The notes beneath the pieces were generated by a model that saw nothing but the letters and a program-made list of their open reading frames with translations, did not search any database and had not been told where the DNA came from. The position numbers were made by a program, and so were the translations under genes. A stretch of DNA of 64,000 bases, taken from the NCBI GenBank assembly GCA_950097015.1, contig CATNEN010000038.1, positions 13,944,001 to 14,008,000 of the forward strand, written 5' to 3'. This stretch comes from Macrostomum hystrix (Eukaryota > Platyhelminthes > Macrostomidae). Position 1 is the stretch's first letter. Every line of letters begins with the position of its first letter. Positions 44,001-55,500 of the stretch are shown here, piece by piece.

Positions 44001-45802
44001 GCGTTGAACCAGCCGGAGGTGGAAGCTGTGGGAGCTTCGCAGGCTGCGGCGCAGACGCTGCCGGCTCGGAAGCCGATGCAGCGGACGCAGTCGCCGGGCC
44101 CTGGGCCCCAGCAGCCGTAGCTGCGATCGCACTGGTCGTGGCAGCTAGCGTTGAGTCCGTACGGGCAGACGGCGCGCAACAGGCCCTGCTGAATGCTTTC
44201 CTCGATTGCCTTTTGTTTCATGACTTGAATCAAGCTGCCCTGCAAGGAGCCGCCGAAATCAATCACGCCATCAGTGAATGCCCGATTGGTTGGACGCAGA
44301 CTATCACAGAAACCGTACGTGTTATTTGGTTTCCTGATATCCATTATTACGAGAATGATTTTGCCGTTAATGTGACGCAGAGACGACAGGCCCAGGTGTT
44401 GGATGTAGTTGGAGCGTACGTAGATTCCAGACAACTGCTCGCCTGGAGCTCGGTCAAGGCGCTCGAGTTTAGACAGGAAACTCAGATTGGTGACTTCCGG
44501 CAGATCTTCCATGTTGACCTGCAGGGGGCCGCGCAAAATCCTCAGTCGGCTAAGAATCAGGTGGAGCTGCGCTAGGCTTAACTGCCTCAATTTCGAGTGC
44601 GACGTGGGCAAGAAGCAACTGGATGAAATAGTCAGCGGCCCGATAAACTCAGTGCAAAGCAGACTCTTGTTAACCAGGCCGTCCAACAGTGGACTCTCGA
44701 CCGAGCAGATTAGCGACGACGTCGTTGGCGCCGGCTGACAAATTCGTGAGGCCACCGTCAGAATGCATTGATTGTCTTCGCGAGCCGCGTAGCCCTCGCG
44801 ACACTTGCTGACGCAGGCGTCATCTTGAATGAAAAACGATTCTGGACAGCGGGACACGCACAGCGGGCCGTACGGGTAGAGCTTGGTTGACGGCTGCACC
44901 TGCTGCATCTTGGCCTGGTCATAGTACAGCTGCGGAGTGCAGGTGGGAACACAGGTGCCGTTGCTGTTAAACATTGCGCAGCCGAAGCACTGGCTGGAGT
45001 GAGCGCCGTAGCAGCCGCCGAGGCACTGCTCCGAGCAGCAGCGCTCCAGGCCCGTTGAGTCGTAGAAGCAGCGCCGCTGGCGGCAGTCCTCCTGCGGCAC
45101 CGTGACGCAGCGGGATCTGGCTTGGCACTGCTGCGGTCCCGGGCCCCAGCAGTGCCGCTGGCCATCGGTAGGCCAGATTGGACAGTCCGGGTGGCAGCGG
45201 TCAACATCGACGCGAGTGCAGTTAGTCAGATGGAAGAGTGCCTGGGCGCGCGTATCCTGGAACATTTCTGCATGGCTAATCAAGCGCTCTATGTAGCAGT
45301 TGGCAACGCCGAGCAGGAAGATATTGCCGCGCTCGATGTAGCGAAGGTTGCGCATGTCAACGAGAGGCTCACTGTGGATGCAGGTGCGGCTGGACTGCAC
45401 AATGAGACTGGCATTGGCGGAGTGCAAGCAGTTGCGACCGCGGATGATGCGCAAATTCTTGAATACAATCGGAGCTGAGAAACACGAGTCGATGATCTTC
45501 ACGCAGCCCGTCACCTCCTGGATGTTGTCAAAGAAGCTGAAGTCCAGCGACTTATTCTGCTGCATCAGTTCTTTCTCGTCAATCTGCACAATGTGCACGT
45601 GACCAATGACGAACTGACAGTTGGAGAATCTCCGTCGAAGGTCCTTCATCTTAGCGGAAGAGCTGGTGCTAGTCTGATCGAACTCCTGGGTGCCGGAGCA
45701 CACCACCGGACTAGCCAGGGCGGGAGGTCCTACTAGTGCCAGCAGACAGGCAGTGATTACAAGCTGAGTAAGCAGGTTTGGCCAGCAATCGAAGCTCGAC
45801 AT
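41081..45802 (-). CDS. EGFR: EGFR/ErbB-type receptor tyrosine kinase, intronless
   Basis: A single open frame of about 1573 residues from the ATG at 45802 (MSSFDCWPNL, then a hydrophobic signal peptide ending PPALAS). Frame 5' of this ATG is open but has no ATG. The ectodomain has ligand-binding L domains (CQFVIGHVHIVQI; FIGPLTISS) alternating with furin-like cysteine-rich regions (HCWGPGPQQCQ, GCWGPGPGDC, CSSCTGPTENDC), plus extra cysteine-rich sequence. Transmembrane helix about 911-934 (IFVAIGVALVVLIAIVAAFV). Kinase: GSGAFGTVYKG, K1022 in VAIK, HRDLACRN at 1114-1121, DFG at 1134, LPVKWLALESL. The tail is Ser/Pro-rich with phosphotyrosine-type sites, including NPEY (Y1531) and YLQP. It would bind EGF/neuregulin-like ligands and feed Ras-MAPK. 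The lack of any intron is odd, since most other genes here are split. HRDLACRN differs from the usual HRDLAARN by one residue. Confidence 0.95.
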   Translation of the reverse strand: MSSFDCWPNLLTQLVITACLLALVGPPALASPVVCSGTQEFDQTSTSSSAKMKDLRRRFSNCQFVIGHVHIVQIDEKELMQQNKSLDFSFFDNIQEVTGCVKIIDSCFSAPIVFKNLRIIRGRNCLHSANASLIVQSSRTCIHSEPLVDMRNLRYIERGNIFLLGVANCYIERLISHAEMFQDTRAQALFHLTNCTRVDVDRCHPDCPIWPTDGQRHCWGPGPQQCQARSRCVTVPQEDCRQRRCFYDSTGLERCCSEQCLGGCYGAHSSQCFGCAMFNSNGTCVPTCTPQLYYDQAKMQQVQPSTKLYPYGPLCVSRCPESFFIQDDACVSKCREGYAAREDNQCILTVASRICQPAPTTSSLICSVESPLLDGLVNKSLLCTEFIGPLTISSSCFLPTSHSKLRQLSLAQLHLILSRLRILRGPLQVNMEDLPEVTNLSFLSKLERLDRAPGEQLSGIYVRSNYIQHLGLSSLRHINGKIILVIMDIRKPNNTYGFCDSLRPTNRAFTDGVIDFGGSLQGSLIQVMKQKAIEESIQQGLLRAVCPYGLNASCHDQCDRSYGCWGPGPGDCVRCIGFRAGSVCAAACEAPTASTSGWFNAGLSVRLGVGNVTERVCSACHRSCSSCTGPTENDCSRCSLGLYRDGNQCVSSCNRDYQYPDNAGVCRPCPQVCYNVRNGQPTCTGNATLVGHGGCQFCTHIIPIKRSPTDPSLVLHCHRLADSCPRGYFLSVLDPSLNTNQDKSLVEFMALQKRVSLSVSICRECDRICLSCHGASSVCKECRYYTIIPRDQDQSNRLDKLCSDREKPKCPDAYYTVDANRTCHPCVPSCAVCNGPGSQDCQKCFSNAFALLSDYKHPDKSPFSCVNPCPQTHPHHVFHRTLKCLACSSSPMDLVGTEDQKPDNGGLKEGSTIFVAIGVALVVLIAIVAAFVLYWIKQRRGGKFGKRGKASNLDPAASSDDDLEPLKRPDGATIPNRGSLLTISEKELIRGREVGSGAFGTVYKGDWLPESDHRRRICVAIKILTDSGDTGMSSELLEESKIMASVNHPHCVRLVGICMTQPLQLITQFMPLGNLRDYLRPRKDSNQIGSSHLLRYAAQIASGMAYLEHCQIIHRDLACRNVLVASAKNVKITDFGLAKVLDNPNEAYTASGGKLPVKWLALESLISRRFSHKSDVWAYGVTLWEIFTFGEPPYANIKPKDIADYLEKGERLPQPPICTLDVYMIMIKCWMLNDQHRPSFDSMEIEFKKMAADPGRYVCIQGDPFTRTASRSSNSDGGSSANGHEDGSGSPVRRPPSRSPSSVAATALNSQQGLSYSTLDHRGTEMTAAAVAATSPASVDYVDASLGDHDVFEDAETAIDSAGNNNFARRNLPATLLIRQSPLPLVPPPPPPHSRKSSASRSGSALGKQPPPPPHSQSQNLQQKFLFGDNSYTSDPCKQPQSQPPFANRQGSTTNSPGGEGYLQPIHFQRVSRGPLPPTPSPPPPPPPLAPLPPTPPPPPPPPPLAHLPPTPPPPPLPLAAGTPTFQNPEYFFNATRSPSSSVAGRGAMSRSSSSSKGGLSPPPPPPPPPQQD

Positions 45803-47325
45803 GGCCCACCAGAGTACGGATTGACTAGCTGCCAAGGCCTGTTTGTTTCGTTAGTCGATTCGCTTTGACTGCTTTTCACCTGCCCTGCCTCTCTTTCTCT
45901 TCTGGCGCAGCGTCAAAAGCTTATAAGTCTAGAGGTTTCTGTTTTGAGCTCGAAAAAGCATATACGCATAGAATTAAAAATTGGAGAAAGAAAACTTAAT
46001 TGCTAGATAATGCTGCCGAGACAGCTGGGTCTGTAGTGACTCGTCCTGACCCTGCCGCGGGAAGCTCTATGCTCTTCTCTTAGTGAGCTTGGCTACTACC
46101 TACTCGCTCAGTGTCTTCATTTGTGGAGCGAGCTAGCTGGGCACTGACCAATGAGGAGTTGCCGAGAGGCACACGGGGCAGGAATTGAACAGAACATTAT
46201 AAAACCTTGCTAAAATGAGTCTGTATGCAAATGACCTTTTTATAAGGTAACTCTAGTTCCAAGATGCAGAGAGTAATATGAAAAACCGCACAACAGATGC
46301 TTATATAGTGATCATATTTAGCTCTTAGTAATTTAAGTCCTCCATGTGCAGAACAGAATATTGACAGCCCTCTGTGCATACTCACCCTGCACGCAGCGAA
46401 CAGAACTTGTCTTATCTCTCTTCTCTTCTGCTTTTTTCGAGTCTATTCAGACCATACTCGTGCAGGTATGTACAAGCACACACACATACACACTTAATTC
46501 TGCTTTTGCAAAGGAGTCAGAATCTGGTTCAAAGCACCAGTACAGAGAATGACGCAGAGCAGAAGAAAGCATTGAGTTCACACCCCAACCTTCTACGCAG
46601 TCAAGTGAATGCAGAACTGGAACAAAGACTTAATTCAAAGCCATAGCATCCTTAATGCAGCATTTTCAGATGCAGAAGGAGCAGAACAATCGAATCCGAC
46701 AATTTCTGCGAGTGCTTCTAGAAGCTCTTCTCAGCTTAAACTACTCATAAATTAATACGAGACTCGAGTGAGCTTACTTAAACTGCACAGCCAGCTAGCT
46801 GTAACCATGCAGGCCGAGACCCAATTGAGATAGAGCTAGCCTGGCGTGGAGGGGCCTAATGAAAATAAGGGAAAGCTTTAGCCCCCGTCAAAGAGATAAC
46901 AAAATGCTGATGGGATTTTTTCTTTTATTTAGCTCCAATGGTGGCGGCGGGCCATGAGGAGAGCCGCAGTCAATTACAGCCCGGCTAGACCTTATCTGTC
47001 AGCTGACTAGGCCAAGCCTGCTCTACTAAAACTTATTATATCTTCCGCGCTTAGCAATAATCTTTTACCAAATTAAACTAAAAATTTCGCATTTCGACAG
47101 AAAGAAACTAAACGCATCTCTGATCGCTATCAGGTCAGTCGCAAATACTTTACTGTGCGAAAAACTTTTATCACAATTTAATTATCAAAAATAGGCTGAC
47201 ATACCTGCACTTGCAAATGAGAATTTGCCTCACCGTGTTTGAAATCCCAGAACAAATTGGAACCGTTTCAATTAGCTGCTACACATTTTTTTGCCAGAAA
47301 TCATATTATAACTAGACAGGAGTTA
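45803..47325. other. 5' flank of the EGFR-like gene
   Basis: No gene recognised. Presumed promoter and 5' untranslated region near 45803-46000, with a short ca-repeat at about 46480. Confidence 0.4.
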
Positions 47326-47329
47326 GTAG

Positions 47330-47885
47330 GAGATGCCACATCAGTCAGGGATAAAGATTATAAGAAATGGCACTGCAGTCAGGGATAAAGACTATAAGAA
47401 ATGGCACTGCAGTCAGGGATAAAGACTATAAGAAATGGCACTGCAGTCAGGGATAAAGACTATAAGAAATGGCACTGCAGTCAAAGATAAAGACTATAAG
47501 AAATGGCACTGCAGTCAGGGATAAAGACTATAAGAATGGCACTGCAGTCAGGGATAAAGACTATAAGAAATGGCACTGCAGTCAGGGATAAAGACTGTCA
47601 GTCAGAAATGGCACTGCAGTCAGGGATAAAGACTGTCAGTCAGAAATGGCACTGCAGTCAGGGATAAAGACTGTCAGTCAGAAATGGCACTGCAGTCAGG
47701 GATAAAGACTGTCAGTCAGAAATGGCACTGCAGTCAGGGATAAAGACTGTCAGTCAGAAATGGCACTGCAGCCAGGGATAAAGACTTTCAGTCAGAAATG
47801 ACACTGTGTGTCAGGGATAAAGACTGCCAAAAATGGCATTGCAGTCAGAAATAAATATTGTTGGAAATGGCACTGCAGTCTGGGA
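47330..47885. repeat. Minisatellite, ~34-37-bp unit
   Basis: Units contain atggcactgcagtcagggat followed by aaagactataagaa (left part) or aaagactgtcagtcagaa (right part). The change of variant at about 47590 splits the array into two homogeneous halves. Confidence 0.92.
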
Positions 47886-48258
47886 GAAAGACTATAAAAA
47901 AAACATTGTTAGTCTTCAAATACATTCTGACAGAGTCTAATAAAAGAAAATTGTGCCGCAAAATGAAGTCGGCAAAATGCGACAATGTGTTGATGACAGT
48001 TTTGTGAACACGTAGACTTGAACTGCTCAAGCAATAAAACTGGTCCAAGCAAAAAATGCCACAGTATTCATTGTGGAGCATGGCCTATCAACCCTAACTG
48101 GATGCTGTATATCATTTCTATCTGTGAGGCAATGACGTTTGAACGCAAAATAATTCTCATGCACAATGGGCAGGCATAAATAGAAATTAAAACAGCAAAA
48201 CAAAAAGATATAAAGTACAGATTCTTCCAGAGTCCAGTTAGTTTGAGTCTTACATGAT
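47886..48258. other. Non-coding stretch
   Basis: No gene recognised. Confidence 0.35.
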
Positions 48259-48259
48259 T

Positions 48260-48378
48260 TAATAATAATTGCGGGACGGCTGTGGGCAATGGCACATAAC
48301 TTAGTGACACTGGACACGCAGCCAGCGAGGAGGCAATTCTGCCCATTTCGCTGACTCCTGAGCACACGCGCACACATA
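48260..48378 (-). mobile_element. tRNA-derived SINE, 5'-truncated copy
   Basis: On the minus strand it carries only the 3' body: cgaaatgggcagaattgcct, ctggctgcgtgtcc, cccacagccgtcccgcaa and an ATT tail. It is the same family as the copies at 12, 29, 33 and 61 kb. Confidence 0.8.
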
Positions 48379-48589
48379 AAATAATCAAAGTGCAAAATGT
48401 TCTATTACACTTAAAGTTCCTTAGGTCAGAAAGTATTGACATTGGAAAGTGAGTCTGAGTGGCACGAAAAAAGGATGAAAAAAACAAAAAAAACATAACG
48501 CATAATTGCGACAATTCTTTATACGAGTAACATAACATTCTAAACCCCAAACTAAAAAATCCTGACATTCCCTATTCCTAAGATACACC

Positions 48590-49720
48590 AGTTATAAAAT
48601 TCACAATCACCTAAATTAAGAATCTTCAAAATTCACAATCGACAAAATTCACAATCCTTAAACTTCATAATCCTTAAACTTCACAATCCTTAAACTTCCC
48701 AATCCACAAAATTCACAATCCTTAAACTTCATAATCCTTAAACTTTACAATCCTTAAACTTTACAATCCTTAAACTTCCCAATCCACAAAATTCACAATC
48801 CTTAAACTTCATAATCCTTAAACTTCCCAATCCACAAAATTCACAATCCTTAAACTTTATAATCCTTAAACTTCACAATCCTTAAACTTTACAATCCTTA
48901 AACTTTACAATCCTTAAACTTTACAATCCTTAAACTTCAAAATCCTTAAACTTCACAATCCTTAAACTTCACAATCATTAAACTTCACAATCCTTAAACT
49001 TCACAATCCTTAAACTTCACAATCCTTAAACTTCACAATCCTTAAACTTCACAATCCTTAAACTTCACAATCCTTAAACTTCATAATTCTTAAACTTCAC
49101 AATCCTTAAACTTCACAATCCTTAAACTTCACAATCCTTAAACTTCATAATTCTTAAACTTCACAATCCTTAAACTTCACAATCCTTAAACTTCCCAATT
49201 TACAAAATTCACAATCCTTAAACTTCATAATCCTTAAACTTCCCAATCCACAAAATTCACAATCCTTAAACTTTATAATCCTTAAACTTCACAATCCTTA
49301 AACTTCACAATCCTTAAACTTCACAATCATTAAACTTCACAATCCTTAAACTTCACAATCCTTAAACTTCACAATCCTTAAACTTTACAATCCTTAAACT
49401 TTACAATCCTTAAACTTCACAATCCTTAAACTTCACAATCCTTAAACTTCACAATCCTTAAACTTCACAATCCTTAAACTTCACAATCCTTAAACTTCAC
49501 AATCCTTAAACTTCACAATCCTTAAACTTTACAATCCTTAAACTTCACAATCCTTAAACTTCACAATCATTAAACTTCACAATCATTAAACTTCACTATC
49601 ATTAAACTTCACAATCCTTAAACTTCACAATCATTAAACTTCAAAATCCTTAAACTTCACAATCATTAAACTTCACAATCATTAAACTTCACTATCCCCA
49701 ACATTCAAAATCCTTAAAAT
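48590..49720. repeat. Minisatellite, 16-bp unit, ~1.1 kb
   Basis: About 70 copies of aatccttaaacttcac, with variants (ttacaatc, cataatc, cccaatccacaaaattc) that recur in longer-period blocks. Confidence 0.95.
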
Positions 49721-50193
49721 TCGCAATCCCCATAAATCACAATCTATAAAAGTCAGAATCCACAAACTTAAAAGTCCATAAATTTCATACGAACTCAAAA
49801 TTAACAGACTCAAACTAAAATGTATTACTAACAGTCTAATTGCACTTCAAAACGACAACAAAAATATTTGATTTAGAAAGTGAAATGAAGCAGACTACAC
49901 AGATGATAATAAATCTAAGACAGGATAGCGTGACGAACCAGAAATATAACCCAGACAAAAGACAACAGACAGACTCAAGCCAAAGCCTTGCAGTCTTCCC
50001 ATTAGTAGGGAGAACTATATTTCTACTCAGCAGTTACTCAGAGTGTCAGACTAAGGCTTGAAATCCCACGAATTGATAATCGTTCGGTTGGGCATAGTGG
50101 AAATGGATTTTCTCCGGCTATCCGAAATCTTCCCCCTCGACTTTATCCTGCTCAGATTATAAGCAACACGAGAAACAACCCGCTGTAGAGAAG
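49721..50193. other. Non-coding stretch
   Basis: No gene or array recognised before the putative exon at 50194. Confidence 0.35.
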
Positions 50194-51162
50194 ATGGTCA
50201 ACATCCGCTACAGTTTGGGGCTGGCTTCTGGTACCCAAGTCGGCAATTATGTCCTGGCCTGCCCTATTGACGAAAGGTAGTTGATTATAAAGCACACCTG
50301 TTTTTGTGTAAGACATGCATAAACTAAATCAGGGGCCAAGTCTGTGCTCTATAATTACTAAAAACCTTAAAAATCCAGGAAAAAAAATTATAGTAGAAAA
50401 ACTGATTCGGTAGCTAGAACTGCACTAGGTTGCTAAGGAAACTTTAATCGATGGCTACGTAAAATCGATACTGTTGCTAGAAAAAAAATTTGGTTGCTAG
50501 GAAAATTTGATTCTGTTGCTAGGAAAATTTGATTCTGTTGCTAGGAAAATTTGATTCTGTTGCTAGGAAAATTTGATTCTGTTGCTAGGAAAATTTGATT
50601 CTGTTGCTAGGAAAAATTGATTCAGTTGCTAGGAAAAATTGATTCTGTTGCTAGGAAAAATTGATTCTGTTGCTAGGAAAAATTGATTCGGTTGCTAGGA
50701 AAAATTGATTCAGTTGCTATGAAAATTTGATTCAGTTGCTAGGAAAAATTGATTCGGTTGCTAGGAAAAATTGATTCAGTTGCTAGGAAAAATTGATTCG
50801 GTTGCTAGGAAAAATTGATTCAGTTGCTATGAAAATTTGATTCAGTTGCTAGGAAAAATTGATTCAGTTGCTAGGAAAAATTGATTCGGTTGCTAGGAAA
50901 CCCTTAATTAGTTCCTAGAAAAATGGATTCCGTTGGTAGTTAAAATAAAATAAATTGCAGTTTTTCTGTTCTGTGGCTAGGGAAAATTCTATCGATTGCT
51001 TGGTTAAATAGACTCGGTTGATAGGAAGATTTGAAGGCAAACAGGTTTTCTATCCTTTGCACATAATAGTTATTGACTTCATGCAGAACCAAAGGAGCGC
51101 TGGAGCTGGTTTGTGGAAGAAAACAGGCAAAAGCGCAGAGTGGCAATACAAATGTTTGCTAG
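50194..51162 (+). CDS. Putative small two-exon gene
   Basis: Exon 50194-50276 (MVNIRYSLGLASGTQVGNYV, then LACPIDER) ends AG|GTAGTT. An acceptor after a T-rich tract (ttcatgcag, 51086) joins in frame to 51087-51162 (TKGALELVCGRKQAKAQSGN, then TNVC and stop). That gives 52 residues. An alternative frame in the second exon stays open to 51370 and encodes a possible membrane helix (LAILVTCLIIAVEVFYC), but its phase does not match the first exon. No family is recognised. The intron carries a 21-bp minisatellite, as other introns here do. It may be real, part of a longer gene, or chance. Confidence 0.25.
50460..50905. repeat. Minisatellite, 21-bp unit
   Basis: About 21 copies of ttgattctgttgctaggaaa(a), with cag/cgg/ctg variants at one position. 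Confidence 0.93.
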
Positions 51163-51950
51163 CACGAGTGGAATGAGAATGAAAACTAGAAGAAACTATT
51201 TATTAGAAGCACAAAAAAGCAGGGAAGAATTTCAACACTCGAGTTTGTCGCCAACTTGCAGAGCAATCAGTGATTTTTCTCAAACTTTCAAATTGGCAAT
51301 ATTAGTAACCTGTTTAATAATAGCCGTGGAAGTCTTCTATTGTAGGGAACATTGTTGGCGAATAAACTAGTACGCCTAGACCCCTAAACAGAAGAAATGC
51401 CACGGAGGGTGTTTCAAATATAGTTTTTTGCTGCCTAAGTAAGAAGATTCTATCTGGAATCTGAAAATCAGAGAAAAAAGTACAGAAAATGCAAATCATA
51501 TTTTAAAAGCTGCGAAAAGCATAGATTTATTTTTAGATTCTATAAAATAAAAATAATTAAAACTTGTCAATTCGGAAATATAAATACGACAATACCATCG
51601 AAAAAATACATTTTTCATATTATGTTATTGAGTGCCAAGCGTAACAATTTTCGTCTCATACTACTAACAATCTGAATTAGTAGCGTATAGAACATATAAC
51701 GGCTTATAAGTAGCATTTGGAAGGCTTTTGTCAACTCATCCGGAAAATGGAGAATACTAAGAAAGATGTATATTCAACAAGTTGTACACATGCGAATGTA
51801 TATATTTTATAATAGCTATTCACAAAAAGCTTAGTGTTATAGTATACATAATAATGTATAGGCATATCGAAGCAAAAAATACGACTAGGCACAAAAAACT
51901 AACTATACTTAAAGACTGTGAGATTACGCTTGCAGAAGGCTACAGAAACA
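51163..51950. other. Non-coding stretch
   Basis: AT-rich, with no firm gene. The open frame from the putative exon above could extend to 51370. Confidence 0.35.
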
Positions 51951-51954
51951 GAGT

Positions 51955-52565
51955 AGAGGGCGAGATACATTACAGGGGGTAGAAACAGAGTTGAGGGGGA
52001 GAAACAGTACAGGGGTAGAAACTGGGTAAAGGGGGAGAAACAGTACAGGGGTAGAAACAAAATAGAGGGGGAGAAACAGTACAGGGAGTAGAAACAGAGT
52101 AGAGGGGGAGAAACAGTACAGGGAGTAGAAACAGAGTAGAGGGGGAGAAACAGTACAGGGGTAGAAACTGGGTAAAGGGGGAGAAACAGTACAGGAAGTA
52201 GAAACTGGGTAAAGGGGGAGAAACAGTACAGGGAGTAGAAACAGAGTAGAGGGGGTGAAACAGTACAGGGAGTAGAAACAGAGTAGAGGGGGAGAAACAG
52301 TACAGGGGTAGAAACTGGGTAAAGGGGGAGAAACAGTACAGGAAGTAGAAACTGGGTAAAGGGGGAGAAACAGTACAGGGAGTAGAAACAGAGTAGAGGG
52401 GGTGAAACAGTACAGGGGTAGAAACAAGGTAGAGGGGAGAAACAGTACGGGGGTAGAAACAGAGTAGAATGGGAGAAACAGTACAAAGGGGAAGGAACAG
52501 AGTCGAGGGGAGAAACAGCACAGGGGGGGTAGAAACAGAGTAAAGGAGGGAGAAACAGTACAGAG
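51955..52565. repeat. Minisatellite abutting the TGF-beta receptor stop codon
   Basis: Units of about 31-34 bp: gggagaaacagtacagggag plus tagaaacagagtagag. The array starts about 13 bases past the receptor's stop codon (52578), so it should lie in the 3' untranslated region. Frames through it (FLPLYPVSTP-type) are artefacts. Confidence 0.92.
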
Positions 52566-52577
52566 GAAAATGGCAGC

Positions 52578-55500
52578 TCAGTGAATGTTCTGGCCAGCGA
52601 TAATGTCCACAATACCGGCCGTGATTCGCTTCACCTCCAAAGCGTCCAATCTCTGCAGCGGCTCCGGGTGCCACAGAGCGTCAAGCAGGCCGTTAGCCAA
52701 TCCGGCGCAGAGCGGATTAGCGGCTAGCCAATCAGCGGAGCGCATGGCAGGCCTGCCGCACTGAGGCCGGCAGACAATGCGCCGCATATCCTCCAGACTG
52801 GGATTAGGTGGCACCGATTCGGCGTAGGGCAGGCTGTAGGGATTCGAACCCTGGCACCTGTGGCCAATCTCCCACAGAACTAGGCCCAGGGAGTATAGGT
52901 CCGCCTTCTTTAGGGCGTTGAAATCCTGCGGCGATGCGTTGGACTCAATAAGCTCCGGGCTGAGGTAGCGAACTGTGCCGACACGCCTGCGGACAAGTTT
53001 GGCGACGATTGACTTGACTTATAAAGTTTGCAATTTGATAAAAAAGTACAAAATATATTTACTTAAAATAATATTACGAGTAGAATTCCAATAGCAGAAA
53101 AAAATCATCAAAGATACGATAACTTTATTATTAATGCAAAAAATGGCTTCATTAAAAAATAAATCAAAAGTCTAATACGTACTAGGTCACATGATTATAA
53201 AAGTGCATACTAGGTTACACTTTTGTAAAAGTGCATTACTAGTTAAAATTAGATAAAAATCCTTAAAGTACATATTTCGTTAAAAATCGTAAAAGTACAT
53301 TATTCGATAAATATTTCCAAAGAACATACCCTTCTAAATAGTCATAATAAAACTTCACTAATTGTAAAATTAGCTTTTTTGCATTAATTGTGGAATAAAC
53401 AAATAAAAATCGTCTAAAAATTCTCACCTTTCCCCGTCTCGCCTAATCCGATCCGTCTCTTTGACAGCCAAGCCAAAATCGGCCAGACAACAGGTCAGGT
53501 CGGATTTAACCAGGATATTGTTAGATTTCACGTCGCAATGGGCTATGCCAGGCTTAGTGAAGCCGAAACAATTTAATTCCGTGTGCAAATGAGACAGGCC
53601 GCTAACGATACTGTGGCACATGCCAGCTGCCACTCTGGGGTCGATGCTGTGCTGGGTTAGGTAGGCCTGCAGGAGAACAGGTGTGAGACACATGATATGG
53701 TCAACTGGGAAAATAATGTAGGGTTCCTTGGAATCCCTTCTCAATGGTGTACTGGAATCCCTACTAAATGATGTACTGCAATCCCTACTCTATGGTCTAC
53801 TGGAATCCCTACTCAATGGTCTACTGGAATCCCTACTCTATGATCTACTCGAATCCCTACTCTATGGTCCACTGGAATCCCTACTCAATGGCCTACTGGA
53901 ATCCCAACTCTATGGTCTACTGGAATCCCTACTCTATGGTCTACTGGAATCTCTACTCAATGGTCTACTGGAATCCCTACTTTATGGTCTACTGGAATCC
54001 CTACTCAATGGTCTACTGGAATCCCTACTCTATGGTCCACTGGAATCCCTACTCAATGGCCTACTGGAATCCCAACTCTATGGTCTACTGGAATCCCTAC
54101 TCTATGGTCTACTGGAATCTCTACTCAATGGTCTACTGGAATCCCTACTCAATGGTCTACTGGAATCCCTACTTTATGGTCTACTGGAATCCCTACTCAA
54201 TGGTCTACTGGAATCCCTACTTTATGGTCTACTGGAATCCCTACTCAATGGTCTACTGGAATCCTTACTCTATAATCTACTGGAATCCCTACTCAATGGT
54301 CTACTGGAATCCCAACTCTATGGTCTACTGGAATCCCAACTCTATGGTCTACTGGAATCCCTACTCTATGGTCTACTGGAATCCCTACTCAATGATCTAC
54401 TGGAATCCCTACTCTATGGTCTACTGGAATCCCTACTCAATGGTCTACTGGAATCCCTACTCAATGATCTACTGGAATCCCTACTCTATGGTCTACTGGA
54501 ATCTCTACTCAATGGTCTACTGGAATCCCTACTCTATGGTCTACTGGAATCTCTACTCAATGGTCTACTGGAATCCCTACTCAATGATCTACTGGAATCC
54601 CTACTCAATGATCTACTGGAATCCCAACTCTATGGTCTACTGGAATCCCTACTCAATGGTCTACTGGAATCCCTACTCAATGATCTACTGGAATCCCTAC
54701 TCAATGATCTACTGGAATCCCTACTCTATGGTCTACTGGAATCCCTACTCAATGGTCTACTGGAATCCCTACTCAATGATCTACTGGAATCCCTATTGCT
54801 ATGCCGCTATTTAATGGACCACAAAAATACTTAAAATCAGCGAACGAGTCACAGGTCCCTAGAAATCAAATCCTTACCTGCAGTGAGCCATTGGGGTGAT
54901 AGTCGGTTATTAGCCAAAGTTGAGTCTCCCAGCCAGCATCCAAGTTGTCCATTGCGATGAAGCCGAGAATGGCAGGATGTGCCAGTCCGGGTGTGGCGTA
55001 GATCTCGCCTTCTCGCGACCAGGACGCTTCGGCCCGGCTGTGAAAGATTTTGATGGCCACAATGTCGCTGACATCGCCGGTGCGCCAGATGCCCTGATAG
55101 TGACAAGGATTGAGTCTGTAAGTGCTACTGTGCCAGTCTGGTAGCAACTGTGCCAGTCTGGTAGCAACTGTGCCAGTCTGGTAGCAACTGTGCCAGACTG
55201 GTAGCAACTGTGCCAGTCTAGTAGCAACTGTGCCAGTCTGGTAGCAACTGTGCCAGTCTGTCTTGTCATTGCAACTGTCTAGGATAGTATAATTGCATAT
55301 TTCACAGCTGCCTACCTTGAACACCTGTCCAAATCGGCCCTGTCCCACAGACTGATCCACAGTGGTGTCCCTGGCAATGGTGCGCTGAACTAAACTGGGA
55401 TTTCCATAGCCGCTGCTAGAATAACACTCGACTGACTGACGCTGCTCCTCCTGCTGCTGCTGATGCTGATGAAAATCCCTGCTAGTTGGCTGCGGAACAA

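Noticed and set aside
51899-52674. Minus-strand frames rich in FLPLYPVSTPV
   Set aside because: Repeat artefact in the array just after the receptor stop codon.
53728-54834. Two ~350-codon frames (LLESLLNG and MVYWNPYS repeats)
   Set aside because: Intronic 24-bp minisatellite of the TGF-beta receptor gene. The length is a multiple of three, so frames stay open by chance.
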